A DNA stretch of 64,000 bases from Phaeosaccion multiseriatum (Eukaryota > Ochrophyta, other classes), in assembly GCA_965112735.1 (NCBI GenBank), contig OZ218958.1:3100001-3164000 (forward strand), in the 5' to 3' direction. Under the pieces are notes generated by a model. The model saw only the letters and a list, made by a program, of their open reading frames with translations, had not been told where the DNA came from and made no database searches. The position numbers and the translations under genes were made by a program. Shown here one piece after another: positions 1 through 8,779 of the stretch (its first letter is position 1; every line of letters begins with the position of its first letter).

Positions 1-112
1 TGCGCTCTGGCAAGTTCCCCCCCGCTCCATCGGTCTTTTGATGACTTTGACTTTCTTCCATGACGCCGTCCCCCTCCTTCTTTTCACCTCCCTTCGACGT
101 GGTGCCCCCCAT
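1..112 (-). CDS. FNIP-repeat protein, N-terminal end only (cut by window edge)
   Basis: Read on the minus strand from an ATG at 112-110, this stretch encodes about 37 residues that align closely with the first residues of the complete FNIP-repeat gene at 4704-6602 (shared TSKGG, GDGVMEES and GAGGNLPER blocks). The rest of the gene lies to the left of the window. It faces the ankyrin gene at 332 across a 219-bp gap, just as its paralogue faces the second ankyrin copy, so it is the other half of a duplicated divergent pair. Function unknown; the paralogue suggests an array of FNIP-type leucine-rich repeats. Identity as a paralogue is seen directly; whether this copy is intact cannot be judged. 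Confidence 0.75.
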   Translation of the reverse strand, partial: MGGTTSKGGEKKEGDGVMEESQSHQKTDGAGGNLPER

Positions 113-331
113 TGTACTCTCCCTCCTTCCCCCTTCCCAGCGTCACTGTGATACACGTGGGGGGGGGGGGGGAGACCGACTGATCGGGAATCGGGGGGGG
201 ACGGACGATCCGATCCATCCAAGGACCTGACTTGACGTGTTGGTGCTAGATTCGTTGAGGGCTCACAGCTCCGAGGAGGGCTGGAAGCAGGGGGGTGGGC
301 AACAATCGGCCTGTTTTCTTACGATTCCAAC
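113..331. promoter_or_regulatory. Divergent intergenic promoter region, copy 1
   Basis: A 219-bp gap between the two ATGs of the divergent FNIP/ankyrin pair. It shares long near-identical blocks with 6603-6825, including a gactgatcgggaa block, the block cctgacttgacgtgttggtg, and the stretch up to the second ATG. Between the blocks are poly-G runs of unequal length. The position suggests a shared bidirectional promoter; no TATA box is evident. Confidence 0.5.
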
Positions 332-1816
332 ATGGAGGACATACATGCAAGTATTGCAGCAGTGAGCAGGAAGGAGGAGGTAGTGGAGCAGGCGTTGAGC
401 GCGCACGGCAGCTACCTGGGGCTGAGCTTGGGAGGAGCAGCACCAGCAGCGGATGGTGAGAGGGAGGGGGTGAGGAAGGAGCTGTTGATGCACCTCCAAG
501 CTTTGAGAGAGGAGAAGAAGCAGCTGAGAGAGGAGAAGGCGAAAGAGAGGGACGAGAAGGCGAAAGAGAAGGCTCACGAGAGGGACGAGAAGACGAAAGA
601 GAAGGCTCACGAGCGGGACGATAAGGTACGCGAGATGGAGAAGGAGGCAAAGTTATTGGACGAGAGGACAAAAGAGAGGGACATGGAGAGAGAGAAGGAA
701 CTGATCCTCCTCCGCCTCGAAGTACAACCCTCAGCAGCCCCCAGAGGCCGCAGCTCCCACAATCCGGACGCTGAGGTAGATGAGGGGAAGGCAGGGAGAG
801 ACAGGAAGGGGGGTAGAAAGCGGCGACGTTCGACCTCCGGAAGAAAGGGTGGAGATGGCGGACGTGCTGCCTCTCATCGACTTCGCCTTCCTGGCTCGGG
901 CGCCTGTGCCAGCGCCTTTGGTACGGAGGGGGTGTATGGAAAGGTGATGGAGCTCGTGGGAAAGGAGGAGTACGCTTTCGTGGCGACGGTGTGCAAGGAG
1001 TGGAGGGGGTACTACATTGTGGAACACGCAGCCACGACGAGCCAAAAGAGTGTGGTAGCGTCCATCGAGCGTGTCTACTGGGCCAGGAGGCACGGCTTCG
1101 AGCTTACAGTCGAAACGTTCAGGGCCGCTGCTCAGTATGGAGATGTGAGCATGTGCAAGGCCCTTCATCACATGGGCTGTCCCTGGAGTGAGGCGGTGTG
1201 CGAATCGGCATCGAGAAATGAGCGGCACAGCCTGCGTGTGCTCAAGTGGCTGCGCTCAGAGGACTCGGCTGACGCTAAGGAGGGGAAATGCCCGTGGAAT
1301 GTGGAGGTCTGCAATGTTGCTGCGGGGAGGGGGGACTTGCAACTGCTGGAGTGGCTTCTGTCGGATGACGTGAACGCCCCCTTTGATGAGTATGTGTGGC
1401 TCTGTGCTATTGAGTATGGGCACATCTCTACGCTGGCATGGCTGCTGAACAATCCCAAGGTCAGGGCTGAGCTGGACGAAGCGGGGGAGGGCAGTTTGTG
1501 GAGGAGGGGAGCTTGGACTGCTGCGTCTGACAGTCACCTGGACACTTTGCGGTGGCTGCATGCCAATGCGAGTGAGCTTTGTGATTGGGCCCCTGACGTA
1601 TGCCAATGTGCGGTTCAATACAGCAAGAGTCTAGAAATGCTGCAGTGGCTCCGCTCCGAAGAGGTGGGCTGTCCGTGGGACAAGCATGCGTGTCCAGAGA
1701 TCATCAAGACAATGCGCAGCACGCTTTGCCTTACTTGGGACATGGACGAGAACGTCTTTGAGGAGATTAAGCAGTGGGTGCATGCCAATAGGCACCCCTG
1801 CGACTGCGAGGACTGA
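332..1816 (+). CDS. Ankyrin-type repeat protein with N-terminal coiled coil (copy 1)
   Basis: Intronless 494-codon ORF from an ATG at 332. Residues about 45-130 are a highly charged coiled coil made of repeated EKAKERDEK/AHERD units. A basic RKRRR segment follows and could be a nuclear signal. Around residues 205-235 is an F-box-like segment (VMELVGKEEYAFVATVCKEWR). The C-terminal half is a degenerate ankyrin array with the ALHHMGCPW, LKWLRSE and LEWLLSD signatures common in stramenopile and giant-virus ankyrin proteins. Family knowledge suggests a protein-binding adaptor, possibly in ubiquitin ligase complexes; that role is inferred. A close paralogue lies at 6826-8331. Confidence 0.8.
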   Translation: MEDIHASIAAVSRKEEVVEQALSAHGSYLGLSLGGAAPAADGEREGVRKELLMHLQALREEKKQLREEKAKERDEKAKEKAHERDEKTKEKAHERDDKVREMEKEAKLLDERTKERDMEREKELILLRLEVQPSAAPRGRSSHNPDAEVDEGKAGRDRKGGRKRRRSTSGRKGGDGGRAASHRLRLPGSGACASAFGTEGVYGKVMELVGKEEYAFVATVCKEWRGYYIVEHAATTSQKSVVASIERVYWARRHGFELTVETFRAAAQYGDVSMCKALHHMGCPWSEAVCESASRNERHSLRVLKWLRSEDSADAKEGKCPWNVEVCNVAAGRGDLQLLEWLLSDDVNAPFDEYVWLCAIEYGHISTLAWLLNNPKVRAELDEAGEGSLWRRGAWTAASDSHLDTLRWLHANASELCDWAPDVCQCAVQYSKSLEMLQWLRSEEVGCPWDKHACPEIIKTMRSTLCLTWDMDENVFEEIKQWVHANRHPCDCED

Positions 1817-2763
1817 GGAGCCAGAAGCAGTGTATGTGTATGGCCTCTCATGGTCGGAGAGCGAGGTGGAGGACTCAGCGGCGAACGTTCAATGTGGAGC
1901 AGTTGGTGCTATGTTTTCATGTCCGTACACAGCGCCAAATCGACTTCATTGTGGGGGAGAGGCGTGCATGGAGCTCCTGCAGCGGAAAGCTCGGGAGGGC
2001 CCCACTCATTGTACGGGAGCGGCTGGGACACCTCACAGAGAGCATGGATAGGCCCTTTCACGCCCCGAAGGGCGGCGGAGCGGAACCGCCCTCGACTGTT
2101 GGACGTGGTGCGGTCGTCGGACCAGCGCTTCCTCCACGCCTTGTACCTCGGCCTGAGGAACACCAAAGTGTCCAAGGACCTCGATGCCCCGGCAACCGTG
2201 GCGTGCAGGGGAGGCAGGCCGGGCAGGGGTCAGGCTTGCAGATGAAGCCTCCGAGGCGCTCTGGGCAGCGTGTGGGAGCACAGCGGCGGATGGTGAGGTC
2301 AGTAGGCTGGGGCAGAGGCAGACGCAGCTGACTACGCTGATACCCACGCTGCAGCTGCTGCTGGGAGGGGTGGACACTTCGGAGGGGGTAGAACGAATAC
2401 CAATGCCCAAGTTACCATCCGTCATCCCTTGTCTTCGGTGCAGAGAATGAGGAGGAGGGCGAGCAGGTAAAGGAGGGGGAATGAGAGCGAGCAGAGTTTG
2501 GTGTGTGTGTGTGCGTTGGGGGGGGGCGAGGTTGGAAGGAGTTGAGTAGGATCGGAGGGCGTGAACATGCTGGCCCTCCCTCCAGCTCCAGCTGCAGCCA
2601 GCTCACTCACTTCCTCACTCCCTCACTCCCCCCCCTGACCTTCTCAGGTGGCAGGAAGACGCCACCAAGCCCAACCGGGTGCGCGCCGAGATCAGGCCGA
2701 CGCAGGCAGGGGCGGACAAGACGCTCGCGGGACTCGAGCGGATCGAGAAGAAGGTGCGTGCGC

Positions 2764-2800
<37 letters not shown>

Positions 2801-3581
2801 CCCTTCTCTCTTGACGGCCATCGATGGTCGATGTTCTTCTGGTTTGCTCTCTGATGCTGTACGCCGGTCCTCGCCTATCCTCTGCCGTCCCCTCCCCCCG
2901 CTAAACTCCTCTCCTCCCTCCTTCTCTCCTCTCCCGTCCTCTCCTCCCCCGTCCTGTCCTCTCCTATCCTCTTCTTACCTGTCCTCTCCTCTCCTTTCTT
3001 CTCCTCTCTTCTCCTTTCCTCTCCTCTCTTCTCCTCTCCTCTCCTCTGTCTCCCCCTCCTCTCCCCTTCCGCCCCTCAGATGGCAGTTCAGACTACCACG
3101 ACTGCCGGCGTGTGCTGGAGTGCTTGCCATGCTCTCTCAACATCGCCGACGTGTGCGCTCAGCGGAGTCCACGCACAGCTCTTTACGGAGATCATCAACC
3201 AATACGTGTACTTCGACAAGCGGGAGATGCCCAAGGTACATACAGATAGGTGTGTGTGTGAGAGAGTGTGTATGTGTATGTGCGTGCGTGTGTGTGCAAG
3301 GAGCGGCGGCGGCGGGTGGCAGTGGATGGGGGGTTAGACTGAAAGCTGTAAAGCTCATTCATTCGTGCACTCTTTGTTGTGGCCCCTCAGAGTCGAGGCT
3401 CTCTCTCCAGGGGGGTACGTTACTTGACGGGTTGGTTGTGCATTGGCTGTGCGTCCATTTGTTTGGTCTTGTGTTTGGCTGTTGCCGCTCTTTCCCGCTC
3501 CCTCGCGGCAGGGAGAAAGGTGGAGAGAGCCTGGTGCAGAATTGACCGGATTTGAACCAGGTGGATGAGGGAGAGGGAATG
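1817..3581 (+). pseudogene. Decayed gene remnants: SMC4-like fragment and VPS35-like fragment
   Basis: No continuous gene is visible. Around 2060-2220 one + frame reads RLLDVVRSSDQRFLHAL...LRNTKVSKDLDAP, which resembles the SMC4 segment just after the hinge (family pattern RLFDLVK, F.FALRDTLVA.DLDQAT). It then breaks frame, and a neighbouring frame near 2240-2310 gives a basic string like the GGGSKVRRGRMG region. Around 3079-3235, behind a polypyrimidine tract and AG, one frame reads DGSSDYHDCRRVLECL...LNIADVC; after a one-base shift another gives HAQLFTEIINQYVYFDKREMP. This matches the VPS35 C-terminal pattern RV.ECLK.ALKIA..C....VQLF.EILN.Y.YF. The frame breaks point to relics, not working genes. 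The rest is pyrimidine-rich simple sequence and GT repeats. Confidence 0.4.
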
Positions 3582-3585
3582 ATGG

Positions 3586-4497
3586 ATGGGGGGAGGGGGT
3601 AGCAGCAGCAGTGGAAGAGGGACAGGTGAGGAAGCAGCACAGACACCAGCTGGGGTGGAGAAGACCAACGGAGAGGAGGAGGAGGAGGAGGAGGAGGGAG
3701 GAGAAGGAGATTGGAAGAATGTCAGTAGCGACGATAGTTGCACCAGTGGTGACAGTGGCTTCGAGGGCGGCTTGACGCTGGACAATGTTGTCGCCAACCC
3801 CTCCTTCTCCTCCTTCTCCTCCTCCATGAGCCAGCAGGAGCTGGAGTTGCTCAAGTCTCTCTCCGTGCTTGTGCTGCTGGAGAAGCTTGATCCTCGCCTC
3901 CAAGTGCTCCTGCACACCGACGTTGGGCTGGATTGGAGGACGTGGTTCAAACACGTGGCCCAGGGGGGCACGGCTCACTCGGCTCTGAGGGTGGGCTCTC
4001 ACCAACTGCTGGTGCTGCCCCGGGTCCAAGGGGAGGAGGTGGGGGCGGGCGGTCTGGCAGGGGCGGAGCACATGGGGCCATGGCGGCGGTTTGAAGGGGA
4101 GCATCCCGCGGCTTCGGGAGGGGACGATGGTGCCGGTGCACGTGGCCCTGATGCTGGTGCGGGCAATGGCGAGGCTGAGGGAGGCCCGGACGGGGACGGC
4201 GAGCAAGACGAGGACGATGCCGCCCCTATTCTGCTGCTGGTGACACTCCTCTCCGTCGCTCCGTCTGCTGCCACTGAGGGCACGGCTGCGGCAAACAGCC
4301 TCCAGCACAGTCAGCCCCGGCTCCAGCAGCGACAGTTGGTGGTACAGCAGCGGCGTCAAGCTTCGAGCGTGGAGATTGCCCTTGTGCTCAAGGAAGAGAG
4401 GGCGCGCCTCACGTGGCGGCAGCGGCAGGCGGTGGCAGCCTTCGTGGACTCTCTCTTGGCGTGGGCGAGTCGAGGCCTGGGCCTGCAGACACTCTGA
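3586..4497 (+). CDS. Hypothetical acidic protein
   Basis: Open reading frame of 303 codons from an ATG at 3586 (another in-register ATG lies 4 bp upstream in a different frame). The N-terminus is Gly/Ser and Glu rich; a central helix-like part contains MSQQELELLKSLSVLVLLEKLDP and a tryptophan pair (DWRTWF). Residues about 185-210 are Gly/Asp/Glu rich. It carries two copies of the dispersed 18-bp motif: a weak one at about 3999-4017 and a strong one at 4333-4350 read as QLVVQQ. No family is recognised. It sits between decayed gene remnants and the 3' end of the convergent FNIP gene, so it may be a real small gene or the last exon of a damaged one. Confidence 0.4.
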   Translation: MGGGGSSSSGRGTGEEAAQTPAGVEKTNGEEEEEEEEGGEGDWKNVSSDDSCTSGDSGFEGGLTLDNVVANPSFSSFSSSMSQQELELLKSLSVLVLLEKLDPRLQVLLHTDVGLDWRTWFKHVAQGGTAHSALRVGSHQLLVLPRVQGEEVGAGGLAGAEHMGPWRRFEGEHPAASGGDDGAGARGPDAGAGNGEAEGGPDGDGEQDEDDAAPILLLVTLLSVAPSAATEGTAAANSLQHSQPRLQQRQLVVQQRRQASSVEIALVLKEERARLTWRQRQAVAAFVDSLLAWASRGLGLQTL

Positions 4498-4703
4498 GAG
4501 CAGGCAAGCAGTGAGGATGAGAGAGATAGTCCAAGAGGGCACTGGGTTGTCGCACCGCTGCCGAAGGGAGGAGTGGAGGGGGTGGGGGGGGGCGGGTAAG
4601 ATGGCAGGGCTCACTTTCGCCTCCGCTCCCGCGGACCCATGCGGTTGGTACACTGTCGAAATCTGCACGGGACATTCTAGTAGGCTTGAAAAGTAGTGAT
4701 TAA

Positions 4704-6602
4704 TCATTCAAAGTTATGGTGGTGTACCTGAAGCCCCTCGGGTAGATCTGCAGGCAGAGGGAACCCCATCCCCACGATAAGCATCTTCAGGCCAGCAGGT
4801 AGGCTCTCCAGAGGGCAGGAGTATTGAGGACTCAGTATAAGAGTCCGCAGAGAGGGAGGGAGGTCCAGGGGGAGGTTAAAGTTACGCCCCATTTCCACCT
4901 CCTCTACACCATTGGGAAGGACCACATGCTGATTGAAGCAGTCGCTAAAAGTGACCTTCTTCAGCGAGGAAGGGAGAACGATTGGCCTGTTGAACTCTGA
5001 GTCCTCTGAAAAGCCCAGCTCCTCCAGAGAGCTTGGTAGCACCAAATCAGCCTGATCGAAGAGGAATCCAAAAGTGACCTTCTTCAGTGAGGAAGGGAGA
5101 TCGATTGGCCTGTTGAAGTTTGAGCCCCTTGGAAACTTCAGCACCTCCAGAGAGCTTGGTAGCACCAAATCAGCCTGATTGAAGGCAAAACCAAAAGTGA
5201 CCTTCTTCAGCGAGGAAGGGAGAACGATTGGCATGTTGAACCTTGAATCCCATAAATCCAGCTCCTCCAGAGAGCTTGGTAGCACCAAATCAGCCTGATT
5301 GAAGGCAAAACCAAAAGTGACCTTCTTCAGCGAGGAAGGGAGAACGATTGGCCTGTTGAACCTTGAGTACTCCTCAAACACCAGCTCCTCCAGAGAGCTT
5401 GGTAACACCAAGTCAGCCTGATCGAAGCGATTTCCAAAAGTGACCTTCTTCAGCGAGGAAGGGAGATCGATTGGCCTGTTGAACTCTGAGCCCCATGAAA
5501 ACTCCAACTCCTCCAGAGAGCTTGGTAGCACCAAATCAGCCTGATCGAAGTGGTGTCCAAAAGTGACCTTCTTCAGCGAGGAAGGGAGAACGATTGGCAT
5601 GTTGAACCTTGAGTCCCATAAATCCAGCTCCTTCAGAGAGCTTGGTAGCACCAAATCAGCCTGATCGAAGTGTTGTCCAAAAGTGACCTTCTTCAGCGAG
5701 GAAGGGAGAACGATTGGCCTGTTGAGCACTGACATCCATGAAAACTCCAGCTCCTCCAAAGAGCTTGGTAGCACCAAATCAGCCTGATCGAAGCGTTTTC
5801 CAAAAGTGACCTTCTTCAGCGAGGAAGGGAGATCGATTGGCCTGTTGAACACGGAGAACACTGAAAACTCCAGCTCCTCCAGAGAGCTTGGTAGCACCAA
5901 ATCAGCCTGATTGAAGTGTTCTCCAAAATTCACCTTCTTCAGCGAGGAAGGGAGAACGATTGGCCTGTTGAACCTTGAGTCCCGTGCAAACTCCACCTCC
6001 TCCACGGCGCTCGGTACAACAACGCGGCACGCATCGAAGAACTCCGAAAACCCCACACGCTTGACCAAGAGTGGCAGCAGTGCCAACACTTTGACAGCAA
6101 GAGCCCCATCAGCAGGAGTCAGCTCGTCAGCGTCTTCACGTTGGATGCCGAGGCGCACCGCCTTGACGCGAAAGGAGCCGGCCATACCATGGTCCGGCTG
6201 CCTCGCCCTAATCCTCCCCGACCTTCGAAGCCCTTCCAGGGCATGTCTTCCCCGCATGGAGGCGGGAGGAGGAGAGGAAGCCGCAGCAAGGCGTTGAGAC
6301 TCCTCGCGCTCCCGCTGCTGCTGCTGCTTCAGCATGCTCAGCACACGCGACTGGATAGCTTGGGGCATGTCGGCGTTGATCACCAAAGCACGTGAGGTTG
6401 ACTTGTCGACCTCCTTGCATACGCCCCACAGAGCCTTGTTTGAAACACGGCCAGCAACCACCCTCAATGCCGCCGGCCCGCTGCTGCTGAGACTGGTGCG
6501 CTCTGGCAAATTTCCCCCCGCTCCTTCGGTCTCTTGACGACTTTCTTCCATCACGCCGTCCCCCCCCTTCGTTTTACCTCCCTTCGACGTGATGCCCTTC
6601 AT
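4704..6602 (-). CDS. FNIP-repeat (leucine-rich-like) protein
   Basis: Intronless 632-codon ORF with an ATG at 6602-6600. The N-terminal 170 residues are Ser/Arg rich and unassigned. Residues about 195-610 form an array of alternating repeats of the types FNRPIVLPSSLKKVTFG and F.QADLVLPSSLEELEF. These match the FNIP repeat pattern (F.N.P...LP.SL..L.FG), a leucine-rich-repeat relative known from Dictyostelium and giant viruses. Nine LKKV-type units alternate with LEEL-type units in composite units of about 47 residues, with high nucleotide identity between units, which suggests recent unequal exchange. The likely role is protein binding; the partner is unknown. It is divergent from the ankyrin gene at 6826, and a paralogue begins at 112. 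Confidence 0.85.
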   Translation of the reverse strand: MKGITSKGGKTKGGDGVMEESRQETEGAGGNLPERTSLSSSGPAALRVVAGRVSNKALWGVCKEVDKSTSRALVINADMPQAIQSRVLSMLKQQQQREREESQRLAAASSPPPASMRGRHALEGLRRSGRIRARQPDHGMAGSFRVKAVRLGIQREDADELTPADGALAVKVLALLPLLVKRVGFSEFFDACRVVVPSAVEEVEFARDSRFNRPIVLPSSLKKVNFGEHFNQADLVLPSSLEELEFSVFSVFNRPIDLPSSLKKVTFGKRFDQADLVLPSSLEELEFSWMSVLNRPIVLPSSLKKVTFGQHFDQADLVLPSSLKELDLWDSRFNMPIVLPSSLKKVTFGHHFDQADLVLPSSLEELEFSWGSEFNRPIDLPSSLKKVTFGNRFDQADLVLPSSLEELVFEEYSRFNRPIVLPSSLKKVTFGFAFNQADLVLPSSLEELDLWDSRFNMPIVLPSSLKKVTFGFAFNQADLVLPSSLEVLKFPRGSNFNRPIDLPSSLKKVTFGFLFDQADLVLPSSLEELGFSEDSEFNRPIVLPSSLKKVTFSDCFNQHVVLPNGVEEVEMGRNFNLPLDLPPSLRTLILSPQYSCPLESLPAGLKMLIVGMGFPLPADLPEGLQVHHHNFE

Positions 6603-6825
6603 TGTACTCCCTCTTCTTCCCCCTTTCCAGCGTCACTGCGATACGGGGGGGGGGGGGGGGTAGACCGACTGATCGGGAAGGGGGAAGGAAAGGACGATTG
6701 ACGATTGATCCGATCCAAGGGCCTGACTTGACGTGTTGGTGCTAGACTCGTTGAGGGCTCACAGCTCCGAGGGCTGGAAGGAAGGGGGGGGGAAACAATC
6801 AGGCCTTTTTTCTTACGATTCCAAC
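6603..6825. promoter_or_regulatory. Divergent intergenic promoter region, copy 2
   Basis: 223-bp gap between the FNIP ATG (6602) and the ankyrin ATG (6826). It is strongly similar to 113-331, with the same blocks in the same order and a poly-G run of different length. The retained similarity could reflect recent duplication, selection, or both. Confidence 0.5.
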
Positions 6826-8331
6826 ATGGAGGACGTACATGCAAGTATCGCAGCAGTGAACAAGAAGGAGGAGGCAGTGGAGCAGGCGTTGAGCGCGCAG
6901 GGCAGCTACCTGGGGCTGAGCTTGGGAGGAGCAGCACCAGCAGCGGATGGTGAGAGGGAGGGTGTGAGGAAGGAGCTGCTAATGCACCTCCAAGCTTTGA
7001 GAGAGGAGAGCAAGCAACTGAGAGAGGAGAAGAGGAGAAGGCGCAAGAGAGGGATGAGAAGGTGAAGAAGAAGTCTCAGAAAAGGGACGAGAAGGCGAAA
7101 GAGAAGGCTCACGAGAGGGACGATGATGGACGATAAAGTACGCGAGATGGAGAAAGAGGCAAAGTTACTAGACGAGAAGACAAAAGAATGGGCCCTGGAG
7201 AGAGAGAAGGAGCTGATCCTCCTCCGCCTCGAAGTACAACCCTCAGCAGCGCCCAGAAGCCGCGGCCCCCACAATCCGGACGCTGAGGTAGAGGAGGGGA
7301 AGGCAGGGAGAGACAGGAGGGGGTGTAGCAAGCGGCGACGTTCGACCTCCGGAGGAGAGAGTGGAGATAGTGGACGCGCTGCCTCTCATCGACTTCCCCT
7401 TCCTGGCTCGGGCGCCTGTGCAAGCGCCTTTGGTATGGAGGAAGGGTATGCAAAGGTGGTGGAGCTCGTGGGAAAGGGGGAGTACGCTTTCGTGGCGACG
7501 GTGTGCAAGGAGTGGAGAGGCTACTACATTGTAGAGCACGCAGCCACGACGAGCCAAGCAAGTGTAGTTGCCTCCATCGATCGTGTGTACTGGGCCAGGA
7601 GGCACGACTACGAGCTTACAGTCGAAACGTTCAGGGCCGCTGCTCAGTATGGAGATGTGAGCATCTGCAAGGCCCTCCATCACATGGGCTGTCCCTGGAG
7701 CGAGAAGGTATGCAAATCGGCAGCTTTGAGCAAGCGGCACAGCCTGCGTATGCTCAAGTGGCTGCGCTCAGAGGACTCGGTTGACGCCAAGGAGGGGAAA
7801 TGCCCGTGGAATACGAGCGTCTGCCATGGTGCTGCGCAGAGGGGGGACTTGCAGCTGCTGGAGTGGCTTCTGTCGGATGCCGTGAATGCGCCCTTTGATC
7901 ACCTCGTGTGGCTCTGTGCTATTCATTATGGGCACATCTCTGCGCTGGTATGGCTGCTGAACAATCCCAAGGTCAGGGCTGAGCTGGAGCGAGCGGAGGA
8001 GGGCAGTTTGTGGAGGAGGGGAGCTTGGACTGCTGCGTCTGACAGTCACCTGGACACTTTGCGGTGGCTGCACGCCAATGCGAGTGAGCTTTGTGATTGG
8101 ACCCCTGACGTATGCCAATGTGCGGTTCAATACAGCAAGAGTCTAGAAATGCTGCAGTGGCTCCGCTCTGAAGAGGTGGGCTGTCCGTGGGACAAGCATG
8201 CGTGTCCAGAGATCATCAAGACAATGCACGGCACGCTTTGTCGAACTTGGGACATGGACGAGAACGACTTTGAGGAGATTAAGCAGTGGGTGCATGCCAA
8301 TGGGCACCCCTGCTACTGTCCTCTGCTCTGA
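6826..8331 (+). pseudogene. Ankyrin-type repeat protein, copy 2, with frame-disrupted coiled coil
   Basis: Paralogue of 332-1816. From the ATG at 6826 the frame runs about 80 codons and hits TGA at 7063-7065. A second frame, homologous to the coiled-coil repeat, is open across the break and ends just after 7130. The original frame resumes by 7123 and continues without a stop to 8331 (402 codons), covering the basic segment, the F-box-like part and the whole ankyrin array. Two compensating indels inside the charged repeat, a product built from an internal ATG (7123, 7126 or 7147), or a small spliced-out segment are all possible. The downstream half looks well conserved, so it may still make an N-terminally shortened protein. 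Confidence 0.65.
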
Positions 8332-8779
8332 GAGAAATACACTCTTGCACACATTCGCTGACTTCTCTTGCTCTTCTTAAGGTTGGGTATTTTGTATTTC
8401 CCCTTCCCCCTTCACTGAGCCGTGTGGACTGGGCTGGATCCCTCTGGAGCACGACGTCTTTTTGCTCTTTAAACAAAAGCACTCAAGTTGTAATAAGACT
8501 GAGGGTCAATAGCAAGTAGTAAGGAAGGAATAATAGAAATCGAATTCTGCATCAATCTTGAAGGCTCTCTCTCTCTCTCTCTCTCTCTCTCAATCATCCA
8601 TCGTCCATCCGAGGGGCGGCAAGCATACAATCCTCCCCACCAACACCACGGAAGGAAGGAAGGAAGGAAGGCGTCTGTCTGCACGTTGCATATGGGCTCA
8701 TCGTACCGCATCTGCCGCCTTCTCAATAAAAGAATAGCGTGCGTGCGTGCGTGCGTGCGTGCGTGGAGTGTTGGTTCTT
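8332..8779. other. Intergenic region with simple repeats
   Basis: 448 bp between the end of ankyrin copy 2 and the 3' end of the - strand gene. It holds a (CT)n run near 8563-8590, a (GGAA)n run near 8641-8670 and (GTGC)n near 8735-8765. No coding potential beyond low-complexity frames is seen. Confidence 0.6.

Noticed and set aside
1909-1922. Further copy of the dispersed motif (cagttggtgctatg)
   Set aside because: Only the first nine bases match and the context is not a triplet repeat; kept out of the count.
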